Shown: positions 23,777 through 41,677 of the stretch, piece by piece | How positions within the stretch are numbered: position 1 is the stretch's first letter | How the letters are laid out: every line of letters starts with the position of its first letter | Source: Wuchereria bancrofti | Taxonomy: Eukaryota > Nematoda > Chromadorea > Rhabditida > Onchocercidae | DNA length: 64,000 nt | Assembly (NCBI GenBank): GCA_005281725.1 | Contig: SSBO01000009.1 | Coordinates: 11,649,843 to 11,713,842 of the forward strand | Reading direction: 5' to 3' | Notes under the pieces: generated by a model | Seen by the model: only the letters and a program-made list of their open reading frames with translations | Databases searched by the model: none | Told to the model about the DNA's origin: nothing | Program-made: the position numbers and the translations under genes

Positions 23777-26700
23777 ATGGATGAAAAACTGTTCGGAAAA
23801 AAGAAAGATGTTGCACCAAGAAAAGGTCTTTCAAACATTGATGATTTGCTTGGTGATCCTCAAAAGGTTCATTTCTTTTCCTTTCTTGAATATTGAGAAA
23901 TTTGTGAAAAGCATCTAATACCAGTATTTCTTATTTAATTTCTATAATTAATGAAAAAAAGATTAGTTATTTGTAATTTTTTCAAAGAAAAGGGGGTAGA
24001 ATGACTGTTAGGGCAAATTTCGTTCGCTTTTTTAACCCAACTTTAATACATCTTTTCAGGAAAAAAAGTTCAAGAAAAATATCGACGATTTTTTCCCTAT
24101 AAAGAAGTCAACTGTATCATTTATGGACGAACTAAGTGACGCTGAACTTCAACAGGTTTCTCTTTTTTCCTTTTAAAATTGCAATGAGTCTCCTTTATTT
24201 TGTGACGTTTCACACTTTTTTCTTTTTACAATTGTTAAAATGCACTTATAAAAAGATCAACAAATTTCAGCGAGAGCAAGCAGTATCATCAAGAAAAAAC
24301 AAAATGTCGGAGCGTCCATCAGAGTAAATCTTCATGTTTCTAAATTACTTCCTTCAATTTATTTTACTGTCTATGTGAACATATTGCTTTTATCTATCTG
24401 CTAATAATACCACCATATCACATCAACCTGCTTGATTTCGGCACCATTGACACCATATAAAACAAACTCCAAGGCATTCTCCAAAGCAGCTTTTGTTAAA
24501 ACTAATGAGCATTGCATAGGGAAGCGTTTCAAACTGAAAAAATTGACCACAACTTTGTTATAGTATCAGAGGTACCTCCACTGTTGCGACAACTGGTGAC
24601 TATCCAGCAAAGGTTATGAATAGAACAACTTCCAACTTGGAGAGTATATTTGGACCAGAATCCAGGTATTAGTTTAGTTTATCTCAAAGACGTCGTCAGT
24701 CTTAGTTAAAAGCTCGTTAGACGTTAGACAAAGCTCGTTTGCACCTTAATAACCCACGTTTAAACTACTCTACTGTTAACATCAAATCCAACGTTGAACA
24801 CTTTGGATACGATGAATCTGGCATGAAGCATTCGTAAATGTGAAACACATAGCCAATATCATTTGATAAAATCAAGCTTCAGAAAAGAGTGGTCAGTAAT
24901 GCACTGATAGATTTTAATTAGATTATAAAAATAACGCTAATATCACAAATTATTGTGAATTAATGAAATTTTAAAGTAATAAAATAGACAATAGTAATTT
25001 CTGGTTCAAGATGCCATGTTGAGGCACAATGTTGGTAAAGTTAAATCGGTATAATACAGTTTCGGTGAATGGAATGATTTCAATTATAGAATGAACGGAT
25101 CCGATCATACCTGTAATGTATACCAATTAAAGAAGGATAACATGGTTCATACCACTGATTGGTTGTTGTAGATATTTGATTTGTACAGATCTTATACTGA
25201 AATTGCTTCTTCCGTAATTATATTAGTGTGCTAGTATCAGAGAGAAGGGGAGAGGGACAGAGAAAGAGATCTGAAGTACTTTGATGGGTTATTTAATTTT
25301 AATTTATTATTCAAATTTATTATTAGTCTTTCATAACTGCAACATAAACTAGCAAATCTGGCAATAGGAGGATAACAAGCAATTGGACAGGAAAAGTCAC
25401 TGAAAGAAAAGCTGGTGCAGGTAATGAAGCTGATGAAAGCGGACGATTTAGCGATTCAAGCCAACTTGAATCAACAAAATATCAAAAGAATCGGATGACA
25501 AGCCCATCGGTTGAAATTCCTGGATATGCTGGAATACAACGGTAATGATGCAACGCAACCAGAATGCTTTTGAGTTTTTCATTCGAATTCAAGAAGCGGG
25601 GGAAGCGGGATAATTAAATTAGTGTTATTTCGAAAACTACCCTGACTCTCTCACTGATATTATTAATTTAGAATGGAAAACGAAATTAATCGCCTAAATC
25701 GGGAATTAGAATCCTTGAGACGTAAACAAACGGTGCGAGAAGAAGCACTGGAGGAAGAATGGAGAGAAAAGATGAAACGTCGAGAGCGACAGTTTGAAGA
25801 AGAATTTGCCGACCTGGAAGAGAATAATCGGTCCTTTTTTGCCACTTCAGACTGATAATCTAGTACTTAACACATTTAAGATCGGAACATAAAAAATGTA
25901 ACAATATTTAGCATTTTCCAGCATTTTAATTTATAAAATGCTATTCAAATTTACAGGAAGCAAATAAGTCGTTTGAGAAGTGATCACGAAAACGTGTCCC
26001 AAACGATTCGTGATATGTTCCACAGCCAAATTGAAACACTAACAAATGGCCAAAAAGAATCAAAGTTTTATTTTTCGCTGCAAACCAATCAATTCAGTCG
26101 ATACGATGATATGCATTTTACTGAAGTCACTGTTCCTAGCATCCCCTCTTCTTTTTTTCCAGGAATTATGAGAAAATGTTGGAGAAAGTGGACGAATTGA
26201 TTGCAAAAATAAGCGAAGTAACCATAAATTTGAATAAGCAAACGGATCAAAGTAACTCCGATCAGAGCCATTACATTTCATTCAGAGAGCAACAGCTCGA
26301 AATCCGAGAAGAAAGGTTGGAAAAAAAAGAGTAAAGCGTGGAATTGACGGTTTATACAATCGTATGGTGCGATAGTAGAGGAGGAGCCGATTTTCGTTTC
26401 TGTTTTACACTTCGGCCTCAAATAATAAAAGAATTAGCATTGATTAGCTTATTTACTCCTCTGATTGATCTTCGGAGACCATACAGCAGAGATTAATATC
26501 TATTAAAATCAATTCAGAATCAAAAAGGAAGAGGAATGGCTGGCGAATGAAAAACAACATGTGATGGAATTAAATTTAAAACTGAAAAGTTTGTACGATA
26601 GTAACGAGCAAAATACTCTAAAAGTTAGTGCCTTGCTGATATTTTAGTTGTCTAATAGTATCTGGGAAAAAAAAAAAATAACCCAAGCATTTGATTATCC

Positions 26701-28105
26701 TTGAGGTGATATCCATCAATGATAAAAGTCAAAATTTTAAAATGAACATTCGAAGTAGGAAATTAGAGCAAAGGATAATTATAATGCGGGAATAAGCTGA
26801 TGATTTTGTTGTTCTTAACTAACTATAGTTGTGGTCAATCCTCCTTCTTCCTTAAACTTCTCGGGCATCTGAAGTTTGATGCTAAATTTTGTTGAAATAG
26901 AGTTAAATAATCGAATACACTCAAAATCCCGCAAACCAATCATTTTAGGAAAAATGGCAAGTACGTGAAGAACGCCAAAAACTGAACGCCGAAAAAGAAG
27001 CATTTAAAAGTGAGCAACTAAAAATTCTGGATGCAGCGGAACAACAAAAGATTGAAATTGAAGCTTCAAAGGTTACAACACATAACATTATTGTCACTCC
27101 ATTTCCTCAGATATAAACGAATCTAAACCTGTAAAGGTTAAGAAATTATAGATTTGAACATGAGATAACTATAAAAACACAAAAATAATCGCTTTCAGTT
27201 TTCTTTTGCAGTCCAAATTTCTCCGTGACCAACATGATCTGATAATGCGAGTAATGGCTGCAAAATCATCATTGGAAGCTGAAAAGAGTACATTTGATAC
27301 GCAACGTCAGCAGGATGTAGTTAGGTTAAAAATGGAAGCGGAAGAGCTTGATCGTAAGTTGAAAGAGGTCGGCCAGTTTTAAAAGACACATGAAAGTAAT
27401 CCGACCTAACAATTTCAATAAACAAGACTAATTTTCAGGTGCAAAATGCTGAAAACATTTTACAGAATACACAAAGGATTTATGAGCAGAAATACCAACA
27501 GGTATTTTCTATTTTCTACCTTATTTCGAGATCAAAAGCTGTGATACTGGGATTCACCACTTTTTGTCCATTTTTAGCTGGTGGCATTAGAACGAGCACT
27601 TATAGATGAATGTTTCGAACTAGAACGATGTCGCAAGCAACTGGAAACCATTCAAAACGACAATCAAAAGAAACGAAATCCAAGAAATGAACAATTTCAG
27701 GTAAGCATCAAGAATAATATACACACCACTCATTCATTATCTCCAGCGGATAAGAATTATAGCGAGGCCAAGCAAAATTTGGGGAAATTTCTTTTATCCC
27801 ATACCCAAATTTGTTATTCTTAAACTTTCCTGAACAGAGCTGATTTGTTTACAGCAAGTAATACCAGTACTGGATACAAACGGGCCAGACTTTATCGCAG
27901 ATCCGTATATCGATGAAAGACCAAACCGGAGGTTATCTATCACTTCTTTTTTTATAGCATTTTTAAGTCGGAGTTTTTAAGAATTCGTAATATCCAATAT
28001 TAAATCTTTTTCAGGGAGAAAAAAATCTATCATGCAACATTAAAGATGCATACCAGAACATTAGAGAGTGCTACTTCAGAACAAAGTCTAAATACGCAAG
28101 CTTAA
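23777..28105 (+). CDS. dyf-19: FBF1/Albatross-like coiled-coil protein (ciliary transition fibre)
   Basis: Candidate ortholog of vertebrate FBF1, the transition-fibre protein that gates intraflagellar-transport entry; the C. elegans counterpart is dyf-19. Exons: 23765-23866, 24060-24155, 24271-24323, 24570-24665, 25368-25541, 25672-25830, 25957-26064, 26163-26315, 26518-26623, 26949-27071, 27212-27367, 27439-27501, 27578-27700, 27855-27931 and 28015-28105. Phases agree throughout. The N-terminus DIDNMDEKLFGKKKDVAPRK resembles FBF1's DLDGMDADILGLKK; SNIDDLLGDPQK and IDDFFPIKKS are acidic, low-complexity linkers. From about residue 190 the protein is coiled coil, with LRSDHENV and REQQLEIREERLEKK matching FBF1's MRRDHEE and QERELGIRQRDEQL regions. 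The start is uncertain: the first ATG in the first firm exon is at 23777, but an upstream exon could add residues. Two donors are GTC sites. Confidence 0.62.
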
Positions 28106-28875
28106 ATAATGCGATTCATTGCTCTCCTGCGCTTAGATCGTAAACAAGTGAAACGGTAAGAGAGTTTGAAACTGCCTCAATAATACTATTAACGACAATA
28201 CCAATAAAGCTATTTAACTAAAATATGGAGAATCAAAGAAACTTGAAACCCTTTACTTCTAAACTAATAATGAAATGGTAACAAATGTGCACATAACTAA
28301 ACAAAGATATCATTCGAGTAATATGATGAAGAATACAATTTATGCCATACATGGAAGATCAACTGAAAGATACGCTAGCATTTGGATATAGAGTTCCAAC
28401 ATTATAGTCCTAGAAAAAAAATGAACAAACAAGGAGGTTAAGAGAACCAGCAACAAAACCTGTAGTATTAATAGTAAACAATCGTAGTAAAAAATAAAAC
28501 ACTGGAGGCATTTCCCGCCTGCCATTTTGACCCGAAAAAAGAAATATCGAGAATAAAATTTGATGATATTCAAGAACTTATGTTTCGAGTGACTATTCAA
28601 GTCACTTCAAAAGTACCTAAGCTCACGTGACAATTTCGCAATTTCCTTCCCATTTGTACAATTACAAATTGCCATGTGACAGCAAGACTGTTGTGAAATG
28701 TGAGAAAAAAACATCTTAAATATCTAGAAACACACAAACTCATTTCAGCGAATACAGCTATCAACAGAAATAAAATGATTTTGAAGAACAGAGATAGACG
28801 ATTTAAAAGATGAGGTGAGCTGTATGTGATTTAAACTAAATAGTATTTATGCAGTTTAAGGCTTGAAGAATATAA
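28106..28875. other. Intergenic region between converging FBF1-like and eEF2 kinase genes
   Basis: Contains the two 3' flanks; GAATAAAATTT near 28550 resembles a polyadenylation signal on the plus strand. A minus-strand frame at 28340-28600 is Phe/Leu-rich and has no splice support. No gene is seen. Confidence 0.6.
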
Positions 28876-31800
28876 TTATATACATTGTTCTGCCAATTCA
28901 TAATATTTATTGGCCAACTTTCCTTGCATAGCCTCTGTTGCTGACATAGCTGCTTCAGTATACAAATCATATGCTTTCGTTAAATCCTGTAACAGGCCAT
29001 ATCCACCTGGAATAAGCAATAACTATGAATTAGAGCAATGAATCAACTGATAGTGATATTTGACATCAAAATATATTTTGCAACGAGAGAGGAAAGAAGG
29101 AAAGCTTCAAGTTGAGTAAGCTACCCTACCGCTCATGAATATGAGATCTGATCAAGATCATCATGCCAGAATATATGCACTTCTAAAGCTACTCACTGAG
29201 TATTCTTCCCATATATATACCACTTCAATGAAATCTAATATTTTAACAACTAGGATCATGATTATATATCTATCCATGATTTCAGCTTTGTTTCAAAGTA
29301 TTTAAGCACAAATATTCATGACAATATGCAACATGTTTTTGCTTTGCCAGATGTGATTGAACACTTTTTCTCTTACTTTTTGTTGCACAAATTTTCTTGC
29401 TTCTTACCTTCCTTTAATTTATTTAATCAGATTTGTCCTGAGAGTCCCACTAACAGTCTCGATTACAATTAAGTGGAAGAAAAGCATGACTAGGCAGTTT
29501 GCAATATCCGCTGCACTTTGATGAGGAAGAAATGCATAATTAATAAAGTGTAAGTAATTAATAAAGTGTAGAAAAAAGGAATCAGTACGTTCGGAAGGAT
29601 GTTAGAAGCGCAAACAAAACTTAAATAGAATAGGAAACGAAGACATTACATTAAACAGGCATCAAAAATAGTTAATATCAACGAGTGATAAGAATTTCCA
29701 TACCTTCTCTATACATTACTGCCATTCGCTCTAACAACTCATAACGAGGACGGACTCCTTCGTGAGGTGTTTCGTTTTCATCTATTTCTGAATTTTGAAG
29801 AAAATTCAAAGCTTTCTCATACCATGCAACAGCTTTTGGCCATGAGGGTTTTCTGAAAAGTTCTCATCCAATATTTACATGCTGATGATTTTCCTCTTAT
29901 TATCATCTATGTCAGAAATGACAAGGGAAGGAGGAAAAATATTTCGTTATTTTCGATTGAATTAACCCACCTTTAAAAGATCAAAGAGACAACAGGCAAA
30001 TTTAAGCACTAAATAATTAAACCAAATGAAAACAATATTTCAGTAACAAACTTCATTGGCCCTAGAAAACGACCCGTTTCATACGCTTGTGCTACGAAAA
30101 TGACGGCGGACTGATCACCCATATCTGCAGCACATTCCATCAGCTCAAAACCAGTCCCTTCCAGATCATCATTTTCCCACACTTCTTCGCAAACTACCTC
30201 TTTCAGTAGCTCGTGAGACTGACCTAAATAGAATAACAAAAGTGGAACTAAATCCAACTCTTTACTTAATAAGAATGTTTAATAAGCAAATATTAAAAAG
30301 AACCAAAAGCCATTTTAGCCATGGTAATTATCGCTTCAAGAACACCACAGCGTCGAGCAATGTCAAGATGATAAAAAGCTGCATCCTTGTCGTAATTAAT
30401 ATAATTTCCTAAAATGAACTGAAATTCTCATATGGAAGTGTTTTTGTTATCGCCACTTTCTTATTGCGACAAAATTTTTCTTGTTATAATATCGATTATG
30501 AAAATTTACGACTCTCACTTTCATAACAAAAAGGTACAAGAATATATATAGACACAAAACAGTCAACACCTGCATTTCTTTTGTTTCTCTGTTCTTTTGT
30601 TGAATAAACATTTTCTTTCTCGGAACAAACAAAAGCCGATTTCTCAACAAACTGTCCCAATTCATGATAACGCGCAAGATCCAAATGTATCTAAAACATT
30701 ATAGCAAGGACTAGGAGGACACCCACTGTTACTGAAAGATTTCAGCATGGCCGAAATACTGGCATTAATTCAATAACATCTAATATCAGTCACCAAGCAA
30801 AAACATCATATCCTAAATACCTCATTGTAGTTACCAATACTCAAAGAAATGTTCGTTGTAAATGTCAAATCAAGCAGAAACCTATATGTGCAACAGAAAA
30901 TAACATCGAATTTACAAAGTTACCTGGCCAAGGATGCAATTCATACCATGCATTTTTTGCGAAAATTCAGAAAGTTGTTTGATTTGCGATTCTGATAAGA
31001 GCCCTGCCGGTCGTGAAAATTTGCGTTTTTCCAACCAGTATGCTTCTCTTTCTGCTTCCTGGGTAATATGCTGCAGGTAAATTGAGCTAACAGCTCCAAT
31101 TTAATTTAGCAAGGTTATTACAGCAAGTTATGTTGTACTAGACTTACTCGAGTCATTCTCGAACTGCAGCTACTCAAACTTCCGAACTGAGAATCATGAT
31201 GCATTCGTTCTTTCACCTAAAATTTCATTGTCCGGTTGTTATTAAGCATTTTCCCATCCATCATGTATTTTCCACTTTTTTTACAACATATTTTTTAAAT
31301 TTGGATATCTTAGCAATTTGAGCAAAGCATCAAAACAAAAATGATTATCCTTCAACGATAACCTTATACCTCGCTATCAGTTAAATCGAATAAATTTGAG
31401 GAACATGAACTGGTGAATCGTGTTTTAGCCATAGACTTATCAGAGTCATGCACAACTTGTTCAAAGTAATCGCTATAAAACCGCACATCAGAATGCTGCG
31501 TATCAGTGCTATGTTCATCACAAAACGAAGATGCTAGAAAAAATAAAACCTATGACCTTGTCATTACTAGGATTCTTATTTTCATACATTACAGTAAAAA
31601 ATTACAAGCCACGACATCAGGATCTTCACATTCCACTGAATGGAGGACCAATAAAAGCTAAACATCTTCCAAACATAGCTGGATGTATACAAAGGAAATT
31701 TTGCATGAATTATCGGAAAAATAAAAAGGTGTAAACTGCAAGTAAGCAATAGTGCAGAGTCTTAAAAAGCAAACTATAATAAAGAAAAACAACCGTCTAT

Positions 31801-34765
31801 GTTTTTCAGAGTCTTCGGGTAAGCAATAGTGCAGAATATTAAAAATATGCGATATGAAACTAAACATAGACGATTGTTTTTCTTTATTATAATTTGCTGC
31901 GTACCTGAACAGTGCTTGAACGAGAGATGTTTTCTAATGATAGCTAAACACAAACGTATTAACCTGAAGAACGTCTTCCCGAGCTGTTCACTGATACTGT
32001 TCTGCGCCGCAGCTCTTCCATAGCGTTACCATTTTCTTCAACAAGAGACGAACAAATACTTGCTGGTCTGTTACTACTACTTCTAGTCATTGAAGTCCAA
32101 TTCTAAAAAATTAAAAATTTCTAACCTTATCAGTGGTCATCGAGATCATAATACAATAAGACGATCTAATTATAAGTTTGTAGTATTAGTAAAAGCAGAA
32201 CATCTAGGGACCTTTACATTTTACGAGTCAATATTTTCGTGTGACTTGGCTAGCATGTTTCTATCAGTTTAATTTCTAGATTCTCCATAAAAAGCTAAAT
32301 ATTTACCCTTTCCACATTACCACCTCCCTTAAGGATATTTCTCTCGCTTGCAGCAAGATCGAACTCCGTCAAGCACATTGATCGACAGATGTCATTGCAC
32401 AAATGGGAATGGAAAAACAATGCCATTCCCTTCGTACCAAGATTTCCATTACCATAACCTTCTCCAGTTGCCTGAATTTCCTTAATATGCATGTAGCAGT
32501 ACTTTCGGCTAACTTATAGAACCGTACAATTAGAACTGAAATGAAATCAAAATTTTTTGACAATTGAATGAAGGTTAATAAAGTTTTTAATTTAGCAGTG
32601 ACATTATCAGCTGTAATCCTTTTCGGTATTTCAAATATAAGCCAGAAACGAAGCTAAATACACGAAATATCACTCTCAGCAAATAATAAGCTGAACACAA
32701 GTGGAGAGATAAAATAAACTGAATAAATATAAATTTTGCAACCTGACAATTGTAAAAAAGTCATACAGTATGTATTTGAGGATCGGTATACAAATCTCCC
32801 ACTCCTTGAATATCGACAACAATCAATTGATGTCCACTACGTTCAAATGTAAAGTGACTGAATGCCTACAAATATAAGAATATTTAAAAGTTACTGCTGT
32901 GTCATCCTTGATTTATTCCAAAAATAATTCTTAACAAAATAACTAGCATATCTGTGACAACTAACTTGAGGTGTCTGTCGACAAACATCTGATACAAAGC
33001 CAGAATTGGAGTTGTACTTAATATACTCGCCTTCTATGAAACGTTCAAGATGATAAAATGCATGTTCACTTTCATCAAGAAATTCCAAAATGCATACTTG
33101 AAAAATGTCAATCTAAACAGTTTTCGTGAAACGTAGGCTATGTATAAATTGACACTTGCTCAGATATTTGGTATGATACAATGCTTGTCTTTATTAAATC
33201 AACTAAAAAGATTATCTTTATTAAAATAAACTGACAGAAATAGAATTACCTTTTTGGGTGGATGATGACGATTAAATTCCTCAGCCCAAAGTTTGCTATC
33301 CATTTGTAGCTTCACATCTTCAAACAGCACCTAAATAACAGACGCTATTCTGCATTTAAAACCAAATCATTTGCCAAAACTTGTTTAAACAATCTCAAAA
33401 ATGCATAAAAATATATGTCTCATGTAATTCAACGTGCACAAATTCTGCTAACTAAACTAATTGGTGATTATATAATAACGAAAAATCGTCAAAAATTCTG
33501 TCCCTTCTCCCACCCTCTTTATTTTTCATACAACTCAACAGCACGTGAATTACAAATTCAACACACGCTAAATCAAAAATAACAAACTTCTTTGTCAACA
33601 TTTCTTATATATTTTTTAGCAACATAGTTCTGTGCATGGTCCCAGTCGTCATTTTTACCACGCGATCCTAGCTTTTTCAAGCGATAACACTCGCGCATTG
33701 CGCCTCGAGCAAAAGACTTCAAATAACACATATGAATAAATTATTTGTCAAATAACTGTGTTCGGCATTCAAATTCGGCATTTACTGTTTACCTTAAATT
33801 GACAAAAAAAACCCCTAAGGTAATAGACATAATTTATCGAGTAAGAATGAAGAAAAATAACAACACCTCTGGGTGCAATTTCACTTGTACATCATCAACG
33901 GTCCAGCACTGTTGTATACATGAATAACGATGACGTTTACAATCCCTTACAGGTAATTTGTCAAAATGGAATTTTACCCATGGATCATCCGGATGCTTCA
34001 CACACCTGACACAAGCAAAAAGACATTAAAAAGGACACAAAGAACTGCATCCATAGAAAATTTTAATTATACTTCCAGAGCGTGGCAGATGTAATAAATT
34101 TTAAAAATCCAGATGAAAGTATAAAATACCATGCCGCAAGTTGTTGCCATCGATGCATCAATTCTCGATTTCCTTCGGATAAGCGTGATGAACGATGATC
34201 ATGCTCGAATTGCTGATAATTTCTATTATCTAAGGGATCCAACTGGCTAAACTTCTGTTTTGTCGATTCCTAAAATTATAAGCATACAAACAACACAATG
34301 ACATCAACATCTGTCAAATGCTGCCTACACTTACAGAAATGTCACAAAGAGGTTCGAGCAGTTGCCATTCCTCTGAGTCATCCAAATGCTCGTTTTCAGC
34401 ATCATCGTCCTGCAACAATTAGATCAGCTATACACTAAAGGAAGATTTCAGTTTCAATGTAAAAATTCAGTTCTTTATGAACCAAAGCGAACTATTTTGT
34501 TAATAAATTGAAATAAAATTTCAGCAAAAGCTCGCTTAACCAAAATCGAACACAACGTTGATACAATAAAATATACACATACATATCTCACGAAAATAAA
34601 AAAATTTTTTAAAAGGAAAATTTGAGATATTCTAAACGAAAGTCTTTGCTTGAAAAGCACTAGATATTTCGAGCTAGCAAAACTTAAAGCCTAGTTCCGT
34701 AAAGAAAAATATAACATAGAAAACAAGAGAACAAAAAACAAATCTACAATGATCTACTAATGCAT

Positions 34766-34823
<58 letters not shown>

Positions 34824-34897
34824 CACATAGAAATTCAAAGTACCTGTAGTGGTGAAGTGGAGTCTACATATTTCCCGTGATTTTCAGTCGAATCCAT
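28876..34897 (-). CDS. efk-1: Eukaryotic elongation factor 2 kinase (alpha-kinase)
   Basis: Ca2+/calmodulin-dependent atypical kinase that phosphorylates eEF2 and slows translation elongation. It begins at ATG 34897 (MDSTENHGKYVDST) and ends at TAA 28878-28876 after KLANKYYELAEQCI, matching the vertebrate end (RLANQYYQKAEEAW). Main exon blocks are near 34897-34844, 34409-34335, 34270-34131, 34007-33870, 33720-33590, 33330-33250, 33098-32965, 32875-32778, 32470-32307, 32103-31966, 31534-31372, 31217-31150, 31070-30925, 30690, 30410-30303, 30222-30052, 29855-29703 and 29007-28876. Alpha-kinase marks: DDPWVKFHF, ARGAMRECYR, NYVAKKYI (ATP-site Lys), EYIKYNSNSGFV, VVDIQGVGDLYTDPQIH (catalytic Asp), GNGNLGTKGMALFF (Gly-rich loop) and HLCNDIC (zinc-type Cys). 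A Ser-rich linker is followed by Sel1-type repeats. The exon near 30690 is least certain. Confidence 0.93.
29537..29572. repeat. 18-base tandem duplication in an eEF2 kinase intron
   Basis: Two adjacent copies beginning TAATTAATAAAGTGTA, differing only at the last base. It lies in the intron before the final exon. Confidence 0.8.
31742..31898. repeat. Intronic fold-back: 37-base inverted repeat with a nested direct repeat
   Basis: Arms at 31768-31804 and 31862-31898 are reverse complements with only two mismatches, separated by 57 bases. One arm is AGCAAACTATAATAAAG followed by AAAAACAACCGTCTATGTTT. A 17-base direct repeat starting GTAAGCAATAGTGCAG occurs at 31742-31758 and again at 31819-31835. 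The element sits in an eEF2 kinase intron. It could be a miniature inverted-repeat element or a hairpin RNA source. No target-site duplication was established. Confidence 0.85.
34771..34824. repeat. AT dinucleotide microsatellite (self-complementary)
   Basis: About 27 AT units with one phase break in the middle, in intron 1 of eEF2 kinase, beginning 19 bases inside the 5' splice site. It is fully palindromic and so able to fold on itself in RNA. Confidence 0.95.
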
Positions 34898-36745
34898 ACA
34901 AAATTACTCAATAAAACCAATGATCTAACTTTCTTTCCATTCCTGCAATCGAAAAACATGGAAGACCGGAACCAGAATTGGTAAAATGGACCTTAGAAAT
35001 GGAAACTTGATTTAAATCTTTCCACTATAAGAAGTAAAAGGAACACTTATCAACATCATTTTTGAAAATAATCGAAACAGACGTCAGGTACTGCTACTGC
35101 AAAAAAATTATGTTCACAGCAGTGCAACCAATGCAACAATTACAATTTTGATTCAGTAATTCAATACAAACGAATTCCACATGTGCAAACACATGCACAA
35201 AATGACCGTTTTTATGATCCGCATTACTACAATTGTTGATTGAATAGACGATTCTCAGATAAGACAAAAAAGACTTGCTGGAACAACGAACAAAAATTTT
35301 GGGAAGACTGCTTTGGATGTACCTCAGAACTTCCTCAATCTTTAACTTCTTCACAAACCTTATTACACCGAAAAGTTTCAAATCTTTGATTTCACACTTT
35401 GGATACTGATGGTACACTGCTTATGCCAATATAGCCATATCAAAGTATCAATCTCGAGCTTTCTACAACAGTGTACCACTTTTCACACACTACATCCTTA
35501 CATATTAATCACTCAAACACCAAAATTCTTCTAGGAAAACAGCAAAAGCTAAAAAAAAAAGCACCAAACAGTAACTGGAAGTATCACTTGGAACACAAGT
35601 GAAATTTTAAGGCGAATACAGCTGCAAATATTTTAAATGATCCGCGGAACAAATGGAATTCCAAACTGCCGTTCTTTTAGAATAGAAAGAAGTTCGCTTA
35701 TAATATCACCTAGAGTGAATGCACAGACACATCAAGCTATCCTTTACGATCGTCTGGGAATAGGTCAGCTATTTCCAAATCATTTTGCAACAAAAATTAC
35801 TGCCAGGACAAATATATATATATATCCTGGATTAAAACTGAGAAATTTTAAGAATTAAAAGTACTACATATGCAACGCAAAGTTACGATGTCTATTTCGT
35901 TGTATCATAGCTAAGGCTTTCACAACAAACAGATCAAGCAAAATCGTTTATTAGTAGTACCAAGGAAATACATGAAGTACATTGCAATCGATCAGTGGGT
36001 AATGCTTCTCATTATCCATCCACATAGCATTCCACGACAAAACCAAAAAAAAAACCTTCAAACACCATACGCACAAACGGATAATTGAGCAACGAGATCT
36101 AACGCGAAATGAAAAAAAGAATTGGTGGATATTTCTGAACACGTTAATATCAATATCACAAGCCTACACTTTTCAATATTACCCATGCATATGACAAACA
36201 AAAGAACAATATAAATCTCACTTCTTACTGAACACTTAATAAAATGCTAATATCGATACATGTTGCTTTGCAGGCTACGTACTACAACGCTATATTTAGA
36301 AACAGAAACATTCTACATCGCTTTAGCAAATAAAATATTCAAATTATGAACAACAAAGAAATGAATGATCTAGTACAAATCCAATGAATTCCACGAACAA
36401 TCCAATGAATGGAAGCGCTCCGTAGTACTAGGCCGCTGGAAGTTGACTTAATGTTTTCATTAATGTATCCGTTTCCATTTCAACTTTTGCAATATTTTAG
36501 CGTTTTCCGAAAAGTTGGAAAAAACTACTCAGACTTCACTTTCAATATCTGAAAAAGCTGTAGAAAAGATCATAAAATGCATTCATAGTCCCACAAATAA
36601 AGTTGGGAAAATACAAATAATCATGCATATCTAAATTACAAAAAAGACATAATGGAAACTGAACAAGAATGGTCGCTATTTCATGACATTATACATTTAT
36701 AAAGCGGTCAATAATCAAACCTTCATAAATAAGAAGGGGAATATA
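34898..36745. other. Intergenic region upstream of eEF2 kinase and downstream of Miro
   Basis: 1.85 kb. It should hold the eEF2 kinase promoter and the Miro 3' UTR, but no specific element is identifiable. A 107-codon minus-strand frame at 35417-35094 begins with GTG, not ATG. A 73-codon plus-strand frame with ATG at 35637 has no similarity I recognise. A TATATA run near 35813-35822 is the only repeat. Confidence 0.5.

Positions 36746-41677
<4,932 letters not shown>

Noticed and set aside
25663..26281. Minus-strand frames across the FBF1-like gene
   Set aside because: They are antisense to well-phased coiled-coil exons.
35094..35417. 107-codon minus-strand open frame upstream of eEF2 kinase
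   Set aside because: It begins with GTG, has no flanking splice signal that fits, and has no recognised similarity; its length is possible by chance.
35637..35858. 73-codon plus-strand ATG frame
   Set aside because: No similarity or splice context; it ends in a TATATA-derived run. It was left as an unsupported open frame.
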